Positions 43,309 to 50,837 of a stretch of 64,000 nt of DNA are shown here, in pieces. Origin of the DNA: Bdellovibrio bacteriovorus. GTDB taxonomy: Bacteria > Bdellovibrionota > Bdellovibrionia > Bdellovibrionales > Bdellovibrionaceae. Location: NCBI RefSeq assembly GCF_001592745.1, contig NZ_LUKD01000001.1:1891786-1955785 (forward strand), in the 5' to 3' direction. The notes under the pieces are model-generated. The model searched no databases, was not told the DNA's origin, and saw only the letters and a program-made list of their open reading frames with translations. Each line of letters starts with the position of its first letter. Within the stretch, counting starts at the first letter, position 1. A program made the position numbers and the translations under genes.

Positions 43309-43335
43309 AAAATGCGGAGGTGAACTCCGCATTTT
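43309..43335 (-). terminator. Terminator of the URC/ggt/VOC unit
   Basis: Perfect 11-bp stem AAAATGCGGAG (43309-43319) and CTCCGCATTTT (43325-43335), loop GTGAA, ten bases past the VOC gene stop. It is the first good terminator downstream of the long minus-strand gene run that starts at 50758. Confidence 0.88.
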
Positions 43336-43344
43336 AAGAAACAA

Positions 43345-43773
43345 TTAGAATGTGATTTTCACGGAATCTGCTGATTTTTTTGCGGGTCCATGAAAAACCG
43401 CCTCGATGTTGTTGCCATCGGGATCAATTACAAAAGCAGCGTAGTATCCGGGATGATACGGGCGTTCTCCCGGAGCTCCGTTGTCTTTGCCGCCAGCTTC
43501 TAAGGCCGCTTTATAAAATTTTTGAACCATGTCGCGGTCTTTAGCTTGAAATGCCAAGTGCACACGACCCGTAAGTTTTCCGACGGCGGCCTGGCTATCG
43601 ACCGAAGACACAAACAGTTCATCAACCCAGAAATAATCCGGGCCCTCGCCTCCTAGGGGAACGTCAAGAGTCTTAAATACAGCCATATAAAATTTTTTGC
43701 TGGCAGCAAGATCTTTCACTACTAACTGAATATGATCGATCAAGCGACCGCGATGAAGCTCATTTGTTTCCAC
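43345..43773 (-). CDS. VOC (glyoxalase/bleomycin-resistance fold) family protein
   Basis: 142 residues. DHIQLVVKDLAASKKFYMAVF opens the fold, VHLAFQAKDRDMVQKFYKAAL starts the second half, and YYAAFVIDPDGNNIEAVFHGP is the usual closing motif with the metal-ligand glutamate. Conserved His (residue near 14) and Glu suggest a metal site. The substrate is unknown. Eleven bases after ggt on the same strand, so probably cotranscribed. Confidence 0.88.
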   Translation of the reverse strand: METNELHRGRLIDHIQLVVKDLAASKKFYMAVFKTLDVPLGGEGPDYFWVDELFVSSVDSQAAVGKLTGRVHLAFQAKDRDMVQKFYKAALEAGGKDNGAPGERPYHPGYYAAFVIDPDGNNIEAVFHGPAKKSADSVKITF

Positions 43774-43784
43774 AGGGGACTCCT

Positions 43785-45503
43785 TTATTTTGCGACACTA
43801 ATGCCGATATCACGTGGGTCGGCGACTCCGTGCAAAGTATCTCTTTCGTTAGCAACCGCCATCACGTAACAAGGAACAGGTTCGATTTTCACGTCGTAAC
43901 CCATTCCCTGAAGCTTTGCGACAACATCCGCGCCGGGTCCTGGGGGATCGATGTATAAAACATCCGGTTGCCATTGGTGGTGATAGCGTAACATAGCGAC
44001 GGAATCATACAACGACGTTTTAAACTCAACATAGTTTAAGATTGTTTGCGCAACGCAACTGATGATGCGAGTTCCGCCAGGGGCACCGACAGCCAAAACG
44101 GGTTTCTTGTTATTTAAAAGGAGTGTCGGTGACATGCTGCTAAGAGGCGTCTTTTGAGGAGCAATGGCATTGGGTTTACCACCGATAGCGCCAAATAAGT
44201 TAGAGCCTCCTTCTTGCGCTGAGAAGTCATCCATCTCGTTATTTAATACGATTCCGGTGCCTGGTGCGACAATCGCGGCTCCCATCCAGCCATTGATTGT
44301 TTGAGTGGTGGCAACGGCATTGCCTTCAGCGTCCATCAAAGACAGATGTGTGGTCTCGGTAGACTCATACCCAGGGGGCTTTCCGGCAGCGACTTCCGAG
44401 GCTTTGCGGGCGCGGTCTACAGGCACTTCGTTGCGACGACTTTGTACATAGTCTTTAGAGATCAAGCCTTCTACTGGGACTTTCACAAAATCAGGATCTC
44501 CTAAGTACTTCGCGCGGTCTGCAAATGAAGATTGCAATGCCGAAGCGGCTAGGTGAATAGATTGGGCTGTCAAAGGGCCCTGTTTTTTTAGCTGATCTTT
44601 TTCAAGAAATTCCAAAAACTGGATGACGTGAACTCCTCCAGAGCTGGGTGGGGGCATTGAAACCACTTCGTACTTTTGAAATTTTCCAACAAGCGGTTTG
44701 CGCCACTTCACTTGATAACTATCAAAGTCCTTTTGAGTGATGATGCCTTTACGTTCTTTTGAAAGTTTGATGATAGATTGAGCAACGGGGCCTTTGTAAA
44801 ACCCATTCTTTCCGTTTTTAGCGATCAGGCGAAGCGTTTTTGCCAAATCTTTTTGTACCAAAACTGTTCCTACCGGGGGAACTTTTCCGTCCGCCGTTAA
44901 AAATATTTTTTTAGCCTCCGGATCTTTAGCAAGTACTGCAGCGCGATTTTCTAAGGCGCGATGAAATTCGGGATAGATCGGGAACCCATTTTCCGCCAGC
45001 TCAATAGCGGGTTGCAAAACTGTCTCTAGAGGTAATGAGCCAAAACGCTGATGAATTTCTAAAAGACCTGATACCAAGCCGGGAACGGCGACAGCCAAGA
45101 CGCCATTCTGAGATTTGTCAGCGTCGGCTTTACCGTCTTTTCCAAGATACATGTTCTTAGTGGCTTTCAGGGGCGCACGCTCGCGGAAATCAATGGCGTA
45201 AGTTTCTCCGCTTTTGGCTTCATGAAAAATCATAAAGCCGCCGCCCCCAATACCCGTAGATTGAGGACGTTCAACCGAAACAGTGAAAGAGGCCGCCACC
45301 GTTGCATCAATGATGTTTCCGTTTTGTGCGAAGATCTTTTCTGCCGCTTGGGAAGAAAAACGTCCTTGAGTGGAAACGGCATAGCGGGAACCATAGGCTT
45401 GAGCCGTTTCACGGTCCACACGCTCTTTGTCCGTGCGGATCACTTTGTTTTGACAGCTTAAAAGTAAAGCGGTGAGAGAAAGAAAGAGTAATCTTTGTTT
45501 CAT
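43785..45503 (-). CDS. ggt: Gamma-glutamyltransferase, lipoprotein form
   Basis: 572 residues from the ATG at 45503. Lipobox LLLSC with Cys17, so the enzyme is lipid-anchored in the envelope. Conserved blocks: PQSTGIGGGGFMIFH, DFRERAP, then the self-processing threonine in STETTHLSLMD, which becomes the N-terminal nucleophile of the small subunit, and LSSMSPTLLL and GAPGGTRII downstream. Splits glutathione and other gamma-glutamyl compounds, giving access to glutamate and cysteine. Forty bases separate it from udk, and a palindrome lies at its start. Confidence 0.95.
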   Translation of the reverse strand: MKQRLLFLSLTALLLSCQNKVIRTDKERVDRETAQAYGSRYAVSTQGRFSSQAAEKIFAQNGNIIDATVAASFTVSVERPQSTGIGGGGFMIFHEAKSGETYAIDFRERAPLKATKNMYLGKDGKADADKSQNGVLAVAVPGLVSGLLEIHQRFGSLPLETVLQPAIELAENGFPIYPEFHRALENRAAVLAKDPEAKKIFLTADGKVPPVGTVLVQKDLAKTLRLIAKNGKNGFYKGPVAQSIIKLSKERKGIITQKDFDSYQVKWRKPLVGKFQKYEVVSMPPPSSGGVHVIQFLEFLEKDQLKKQGPLTAQSIHLAASALQSSFADRAKYLGDPDFVKVPVEGLISKDYVQSRRNEVPVDRARKASEVAAGKPPGYESTETTHLSLMDAEGNAVATTQTINGWMGAAIVAPGTGIVLNNEMDDFSAQEGGSNLFGAIGGKPNAIAPQKTPLSSMSPTLLLNNKKPVLAVGAPGGTRIISCVAQTILNYVEFKTSLYDSVAMLRYHHQWQPDVLYIDPPGPGADVVAKLQGMGYDVKIEPVPCYVMAVANERDTLHGVADPRDIGISVAK

Positions 45504-45527
45504 GCGCAACGTCCTTGGTGCTAGGGC

Positions 45528-45539
45528 TTTTGCGCAAAA
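45528..45539. promoter_or_regulatory. 12-bp palindrome upstream of ggt
   Basis: TTTTGCGCAAAA. A partial copy (TGCGCAA at 45503-45509) overlaps the ggt start codon, so the two can also pair in the mRNA as TTGCGCA/TGCGCAA and involve the start. The role is a guess. Confidence 0.3.
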
Positions 45540-45543
45540 ACTT

Positions 45544-46161
45544 TTAAGAATCCAGGTACGTATTCAGTCTTTGGCAAAAGGAGTTTAGGGTTTCTGAGTA
45601 CTCGCCAAGATCTTTAACAACAATGTCAGCAAAGTTCTTGGAGGGCTCAACAAACTCATTGTGCATCGGACGCACTTGAAGTTCAAATTGCTTTTTAACC
45701 CCGTCAGGAGTGCGACCACGGTGATGAACGTCGCGGTGAAGGCGGCGTTGAAAGCGCAACTCTTCAGGTGTGTCAAAGAAGACGGCTTCGTTAAGCTCTG
45801 CACGGACAAGATCTGAATGAAGAATCAGAATGCCATCGACCAGAACTATTTTCGTGGGGCTTTTGGTCAAAGTCTCTGGACGGCGGGTGTGGGTTTTAAA
45901 ATCATACAAAGGAATTTCAATATCCTGGCCATCTTTAAGCTGACGAAGGCCTTGTGCCAATAAAGAAAAATCAAGACTGCTGGGATGATCGAAGTTCACC
46001 GACCCGCCGTCTCCGTCAAAGCGAGCCGACTGATCGATGTAGTAGTTGTCTTGGTAAAGGATCATGCAATTGTCTTCACCCAATTGCTTCTGCAATTCCA
46101 AGGCGAAGTGAGTTTTGCCTGATCCGCTGCCACCTGCTACACCGATAATGTAAACGCTCAT
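45544..46161 (-). CDS. udk: Uridine kinase
   Basis: 205 residues from the ATG at 46161; the in-frame extension to 46206 would overlap upp and is not needed. P-loop GVAGGSGSGKTHFA, YQDNYYID, NFDHPSSLDFSLL and VDGILIL, FFDTPEELRFQRRLHRDVHHRG are typical. Phosphorylates uridine/cytidine to UMP/CMP. Ten bases after upp: together they feed both nucleoside and base into UMP, fitting the catabolic genes upstream. Confidence 0.95.
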   Translation of the reverse strand: MSVYIIGVAGGSGSGKTHFALELQKQLGEDNCMILYQDNYYIDQSARFDGDGGSVNFDHPSSLDFSLLAQGLRQLKDGQDIEIPLYDFKTHTRRPETLTKSPTKIVLVDGILILHSDLVRAELNEAVFFDTPEELRFQRRLHRDVHHRGRTPDGVKKQFELQVRPMHNEFVEPSKNFADIVVKDLGEYSETLNSFCQRLNTYLDS

Positions 46162-46171
46162 GCATGAATCC

Positions 46172-46804
46172 CTATTTGGTTTGAAACAGTCTGTCTCCGG
46201 CATCACCCAGGCCCGGGACCAGATATCCCATTTCGTTGACCTGCTCTTCGATGTTGAGCGTGTAGATCTCTACATCGGGGTGGAAGTGTAAAATCCTGTC
46301 GAGCCCATGATGGCTGGCGAGAATACTTAAAACCTTCACCTTGCCGACGCCGTAGTTTTTTAAACGATCTATAGCTGCCACAATAGTGTCGGCCGTGGCA
46401 ATCAAAGGATCACAGAGTATAATTTCTTTATTCTGAACGTCCTGAGGGAGTTTAAAATAGTACTCTACGGTGTTTTGAATAAATTTATCTCTATAAATGC
46501 CTATAAAGCCCGTAGAAGCGCGTGGGATCATCGACAGCACAGCGTCCAGCATTCCGTTCCCTGCGCGCATTATAGACACGACGACAGGGGGCTGGATAAT
46601 GCGTTCTGCAGTGGTCTTAGCAATAGGAGTCTCAATAGGAACAGATTCCAGATGCTTCCAGTCTCGCATGGCCTCATACACTAGGATTTTTGAAATCTCT
46701 TTCACGATTTCCCGGAATTCGTGAGAGTACGTATCCTTATCACGAAGATAGCCGAGTTTGTGTTTAAGTAAAGGGTGCTCGATGACTTTGACTTGTGGGT
46801 GCAT
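46172..46804 (-). CDS. upp: Uracil phosphoribosyltransferase
   Basis: 210 residues. Makes UMP from uracil and PRPP. LLKHKLGYLRDKDTYSHEFRE, VVSIMRAGNGMLDAV, the PRPP loop region CDPLIATADTIVAAIDRL and the uracil-contact tail NEMGYLVPGLGDAGDRLF are diagnostic. In the yeast URC pathway, UPRT (Urc6) is the first step; its place here between the URC4-like gene and udk supports that role in addition to salvage. Confidence 0.95.
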   Translation of the reverse strand: MHPQVKVIEHPLLKHKLGYLRDKDTYSHEFREIVKEISKILVYEAMRDWKHLESVPIETPIAKTTAERIIQPPVVVSIMRAGNGMLDAVLSMIPRASTGFIGIYRDKFIQNTVEYYFKLPQDVQNKEIILCDPLIATADTIVAAIDRLKNYGVGKVKVLSILASHHGLDRILHFHPDVEIYTLNIEEQVNEMGYLVPGLGDAGDRLFQTK

Positions 46805-46816
46805 AATTAACTCCAG

Positions 46817-48031
46817 TTAAAATACGGTTCCGTCGCTCTCAATTTTTAATGGAGGCGAACTGTCTTTTCGAAGGGATCCTGCGGCTTTGCGACCCGCCCA
46901 CCAGGTGCCCCCTTCAAGAACTTTGGCTAAGGGGAAATCTTCATCAGATTTATTTAATTTTTTACGAACTTCGGCGCCGATTCTATCCAAAAGGGAAATT
47001 GTTAACCCTCGCCACTCAATAACCAGATCCGAGTCGGGACGGTGTGGGCGTTGTTGTAATTCATTTTGTTTTAAAGAGATCAGACCCAAATCCAAGAGCA
47101 GTCCGCCGTTACGGTATTCAGCAAGTCCCGTTAGCTTTTCGATGCCAGTGATTTCAAAACCCGCCTCCATCAAAGGCTCCATGAGGGAGTAACTCATCCA
47201 TTGTGAAAGTTTATGAAAAGCCGCAAGTCCTCCGGGGATTTTATCGTAAGACCAGATATCACCTAGATTGGTGGCTCCCACCTTCACTCGTCCGGGCCAG
47301 ATATCGCCGAAACCATCCAAGACCGCGCGCAGAACTTGGGTTCCTGTTAAAGTGTAACCATAGCGAGTAAGAAGATAGTCTACTAAACCTCCAGGTCGCT
47401 CACCCCTGAACAATTCCTTTTTGCGCGCCAAAACTTCACCCAGGTTTTTTAATAGAGCCAGTCGGCCTTCTACTCCTACGAGAGGATTGTCCGGGCGCAC
47501 TTGAAAGGCCGATCGCAGTGTCTTTTCAGGAAGACTTCGTAATGCCAATGAGTCTACTTGCAGAGGATTAGTGCGATGGCTGGAAAGATGTCCTTGTATA
47601 AAAAGATAAAAGCTAGCTACCGCCAGCCCCTCTGAACGAGAGATTTTTTTGCCCGTCAGTCTTTCTTCATACACCCAAGATTCGCCGGCTCCTGCATCGA
47701 GCAAAACTGACGTGATCACCAGATCTAGCTTTGTGCGCGCAATTTCTAAAGCATCCTTTTCGGAAAGTTTGGCTTCAAGAATTTTAACCCGGTCCACTTG
47801 GCCGGCACGGAAATGGCTCCATCGTGAATGAAAAGGAATATCTAATGTCGGGTACTTATCGCGAATCACCTCGACAACGTAATTCACGACGGCATTCATC
47901 TTTTCTGGATGATAATTGAAATGGGTTTTTCCTTCTTCGGTCAGCTTCAAAATTTTTTCGGCACTGTCTCTGATGGCAGACGGCGATAAAAGAAAATCCA
48001 AGTCCTTTTCTGTATATGTATGGCTATTCAT
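46817..48031 (-). CDS. URC4/Urg3-like protein (DUF1688 family)
   Basis: 404 residues. Start MNSHTYTEKDLDFLLSPSAIR; FHSRWSHFRAGQVDR, WVYEERLTGKKISRSEGLAVASF, RPGGLVDYLLTR, FGDIWPGRVKVGATNLGDIWSY and the late HRPDSDLVIEWRGLTI are the blocks I associate with the Urc4/Urg3 family of uracil catabolism, whose exact reaction is unsettled. It overlaps the URC1-like gene by eight bases and sits 12 bases ahead of upp. The tight coupling with a URC1-like gene makes the assignment much stronger than the sequence alone. Confidence 0.82.
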   Translation of the reverse strand: MNSHTYTEKDLDFLLSPSAIRDSAEKILKLTEEGKTHFNYHPEKMNAVVNYVVEVIRDKYPTLDIPFHSRWSHFRAGQVDRVKILEAKLSEKDALEIARTKLDLVITSVLLDAGAGESWVYEERLTGKKISRSEGLAVASFYLFIQGHLSSHRTNPLQVDSLALRSLPEKTLRSAFQVRPDNPLVGVEGRLALLKNLGEVLARKKELFRGERPGGLVDYLLTRYGYTLTGTQVLRAVLDGFGDIWPGRVKVGATNLGDIWSYDKIPGGLAAFHKLSQWMSYSLMEPLMEAGFEITGIEKLTGLAEYRNGGLLLDLGLISLKQNELQQRPHRPDSDLVIEWRGLTISLLDRIGAEVRKKLNKSDEDFPLAKVLEGGTWWAGRKAAGSLRKDSSPPLKIESDGTVF

Positions 48032-49295
48032 CGATGGGTCTCCCGATCACTGTTTTAAGTTCTTCAGCAGATTTGCTGGCTTCGGCGGTGAAGTAACCTT
48101 TGGCTTTTTTGGCTTCGATCTCAACCTGCGCATCTGGAGGAATCAGGTGGGGAGGAATGCAGACTCGATTGATAACTTCAATCCCGCTTTTTACGATGGC
48201 ATCGTATTTCATGTTACTCATTGAATGCAGATTGTGAATCTTTGTAATTCCGAAGAAATGCAGGATGTCTGGCATCAACTCTTGGAAACGTGCATCTTCA
48301 ACTCCTGCAACACACTCGGTGCGATGGAAGTATGTTGCTGCGGAATCGCCGCCTTGCTGACGTTTGCGGGCGTTGTAGACTAAGAACTTGGTGACTTCGC
48401 CTAAGGCGCGACCCTCTTTGCGATAGTAGGCGATAATTCCGACGCCTCCTTTTTGAGCGGTGCGTGCAGCATCCTCAATGCCGTAAATCAGGTAGGGGCG
48501 GCATGTGCAGATGTCTGATCCAAAGACGTCGGATCCGTTACACTCATCGTGAACACGGCATGTGAGCTCGACTTCCGGCTTCGCTAAATCCTGTGGATTG
48601 CCAAAAATATAAACTGTGGTGTTTCCAATAGGTGGCAACATCACCTTTAGATCAGGTCTTGTAACCAGTTCCGGGAACATGCCTCCCGTTTCCTGGAAAA
48701 GAATCTTTCGTAATGCACCTTCTTCAACACCCAAACGGTGCGCAATTCCCGGTAAATACCAAACCGGTTCGAAAGCAACCTTCGTAATTTTAATATCTTT
48801 GTTTTTCGTGATGATCTTGCCGTCAATGTGCAGGCGTCCCGCAGCGATGGCTTCATTGATTTCGGGAATTTGTAAGTGAGCCTGAGTCACTGCTACTGTT
48901 GGACGAATATCGTAGCCCTCTTCAAAGTAATCTTTGAAATGGTGAGGAACATCGAACCCCCATGGGTCGATCGAAACAATTTTTTTCGAATCATACCAAG
49001 AAGCATACGGCCCGATCTTCACGGGACTTTCCGTGTTGTGCAGATCTGGCTTATGCAAAGTCGAGTATCTTCCTTTCGCTATCGAAAGAGCTCGGTACAC
49101 CGTGTAGCTACCACTGTGGGTGCCGATGGCGTTGCGCTTTTTAGGGTCGGTTAACGAGGCAATCACGGGACCGCGCTCTGCTGGTGAAGAAGCGCCCCAC
49201 TTGATGGGTGGGCTTCCTCGGAATATCTGACTGGAATGTGACGTCAGAATAACGTGCGAAGATCTTTTCATATCAGTCCCTGCTATGACATCCAT
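48024..49295 (-). CDS. URC1/Urg1-like GTP-cyclohydrolase-II homologue
   Basis: 423 residues from the ATG at 49295, chosen because GGAGG lies seven bases upstream; the frame is open further to 49349 inside the preceding gene. The C-terminal half has the GCH II zinc and catalytic pattern: HDECNGSDVFGSDICTC (three cysteines) and YYRKEGRALGEVTKF, then FHRTECVAGVEDARFQELMPDILHFFGI. A long N-terminal extension (IGPYASWYDSKKIVSIDPWGFDVPHHFKDY) is absent from riboflavin-pathway RibA and typical of Urc1/Urg1. It probably opens the pyrimidine ring of a uracil-derived nucleotide, not GTP; that substrate is inferred from family and context. Confidence 0.85.
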   Translation of the reverse strand: MDVIAGTDMKRSSHVILTSHSSQIFRGSPPIKWGASSPAERGPVIASLTDPKKRNAIGTHSGSYTVYRALSIAKGRYSTLHKPDLHNTESPVKIGPYASWYDSKKIVSIDPWGFDVPHHFKDYFEEGYDIRPTVAVTQAHLQIPEINEAIAAGRLHIDGKIITKNKDIKITKVAFEPVWYLPGIAHRLGVEEGALRKILFQETGGMFPELVTRPDLKVMLPPIGNTTVYIFGNPQDLAKPEVELTCRVHDECNGSDVFGSDICTCRPYLIYGIEDAARTAQKGGVGIIAYYRKEGRALGEVTKFLVYNARKRQQGGDSAATYFHRTECVAGVEDARFQELMPDILHFFGITKIHNLHSMSNMKYDAIVKSGIEVINRVCIPPHLIPPDAQVEIEAKKAKGYFTAEASKSAEELKTVIGRPIDE

Positions 49296-50758
49296 GTGGT
49301 GTCCTCCTGTTTTTCCCATTTCACTGTGACTTTTTTGATGTTGGACCAAAAATCCAAAGAGTGGTGACCGGTGATATCGCCATGTCCAAATTTAGAGGCG
49401 TTCACACCGCCAAATGAAAATGGTTCGCGTGGAACGGGGACACCGACGTTGACGCCGACCATGCCCGTGGAAGCCATGCGCACGACTTTTTCGGCCAGGT
49501 TGCCATTCGAGGTAAAGACCGAACAGGCATTGCCGTACTCGACGCTGTTTTCAATTTTCATGGCTTCGGAAATATCTTTGCAGCGGATGATGCTTAAGAC
49601 AGGTCCGAAAAGTTCAATCTTGGCGATTTCACTTTGGGGTGATACGTGGTCGATGATTGTCGGGCCGATCCAGTGACCGCCTTCGTAACCTAAAGGCGGG
49701 CGCGCTTTTCTTCCATCTAAAAGAATCTTGGCACCCTCGTATTCTGCTTTAGCGATAGCTTTATTAAGAAAATCCACTTGGCCCCGAGTGATAATCGCGC
49801 CCATGTCTTTTCCCAGCTCTAATGACTTGGCTCTTTCAATAATTTTTTGAATGTGTTTATCAACGTCACCGACGGCCAAAAGGACGGCCGCGGCCATGCA
49901 GCGCTGTCCAGCGCATCCCGTGAAAGAATCACTGATACCCAAACCAGAAAGCTCCGGATTGGCATCGGGTAAAAGCACGATGTGATTTTTTGCGCCACCT
50001 AAAGCAAGCACTCGTTTACCTTGACGAGTCCCGCGCTCGTAAACTTGTTGAGCAATTTTCGTAGAGCCAACAAAGGCAACGGCTTTCACCAAAGGGTGAT
50101 CGATAATAGCTTCGACGGTTTCTTTTCCGCCTTGAAGTACTTGTAGAAGGCCCGCTGGCAGACCGGCTTCGTGAAAGGCTTCCGCAATTTTCAAAGAAGT
50201 GAGTGGAGTTTTTTCAGAAGGTTTCCAAACGTAAGCATTTCCAAGTGTCAGGGCAATGGGCATCGTCCACAGTGGAACCATGGCCGGGAAGTTAAAAGGT
50301 GTTATGCTGGCAACAACCCCTAAAGGCTCGCGGCGGTACTCACAAGTGACACCGCGAGAAACTTCGGTCTTGCCTCCTAAATCCATATTTTGCAAAGCGA
50401 TGGCGAATTCTAAAACTTCGACTCCTTTTAGCAGGCCGGCTTTTCCTTCAGCGAAGCTTTTTCCGGATTCGGCGCTTTTTAAATGGGCGATTTCATCAAG
50501 GTCGCGAAGAAGAATCTGCCTAAGATTAAACATCACCTTCGTGCGTTCCTTCATCGGAACGTCGGCCCATTCTTTTTGTGCTTTTGCGGCGGCTTTCACC
50601 GCAATTTCGACATCTTCTAAATTAGAATGGTGGAACTCGCCAATTTTGCGCCCGTTGTAGGGGCTGACGATTTCACTTTTAAAGCCAGAGGCTTTTTGGA
50701 GTTTGCCAGAGACGAAGTTTCTGCAATCAATAACATAGTCAGGGACTTGTACGTTCAT
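49283..50758 (-). CDS. mmsA: Methylmalonate/malonate-semialdehyde dehydrogenase (CoA-acylating)
   Basis: 491 residues. Aldehyde dehydrogenase superfamily, MmsA/IolA branch: SRGVTCEYRREPLGVVASI, TPFNFPAMVPLWTMPIAL, catalytic Cys in FTGCAGQRCMA, GVNVGVPVPREPFSFGG and the tail HHSLDFWSNIKKVTVKW. It lacks the general-base glutamate of ordinary aldehyde dehydrogenases, as expected for CoA-dependent members. It would convert malonate semialdehyde to acetyl-CoA, the natural last step for the C3 fragment of uracil. First gene of the run; Shine-Dalgarno AAAGGAA. It overlaps the URC1-like gene by 13 bases. Confidence 0.9.
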   Translation of the reverse strand: MNVQVPDYVIDCRNFVSGKLQKASGFKSEIVSPYNGRKIGEFHHSNLEDVEIAVKAAAKAQKEWADVPMKERTKVMFNLRQILLRDLDEIAHLKSAESGKSFAEGKAGLLKGVEVLEFAIALQNMDLGGKTEVSRGVTCEYRREPLGVVASITPFNFPAMVPLWTMPIALTLGNAYVWKPSEKTPLTSLKIAEAFHEAGLPAGLLQVLQGGKETVEAIIDHPLVKAVAFVGSTKIAQQVYERGTRQGKRVLALGGAKNHIVLLPDANPELSGLGISDSFTGCAGQRCMAAAVLLAVGDVDKHIQKIIERAKSLELGKDMGAIITRGQVDFLNKAIAKAEYEGAKILLDGRKARPPLGYEGGHWIGPTIIDHVSPQSEIAKIELFGPVLSIIRCKDISEAMKIENSVEYGNACSVFTSNGNLAEKVVRMASTGMVGVNVGVPVPREPFSFGGVNASKFGHGDITGHHSLDFWSNIKKVTVKWEKQEDTTWMS

Positions 50759-50837
50759 TCTAGTTTCCTTTGCCGGAGCAATAAAAACCAGAATGATTGT
50801 TCAATGACGTGTTTATGCCAAATTAAAAGGGTGTACT

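Noticed and set aside
46162..46206. Longer udk start at 46206
   Set aside because: It would overlap upp by 35 bases and add non-homologous residues; the P-loop begins right after the ATG at 46161.
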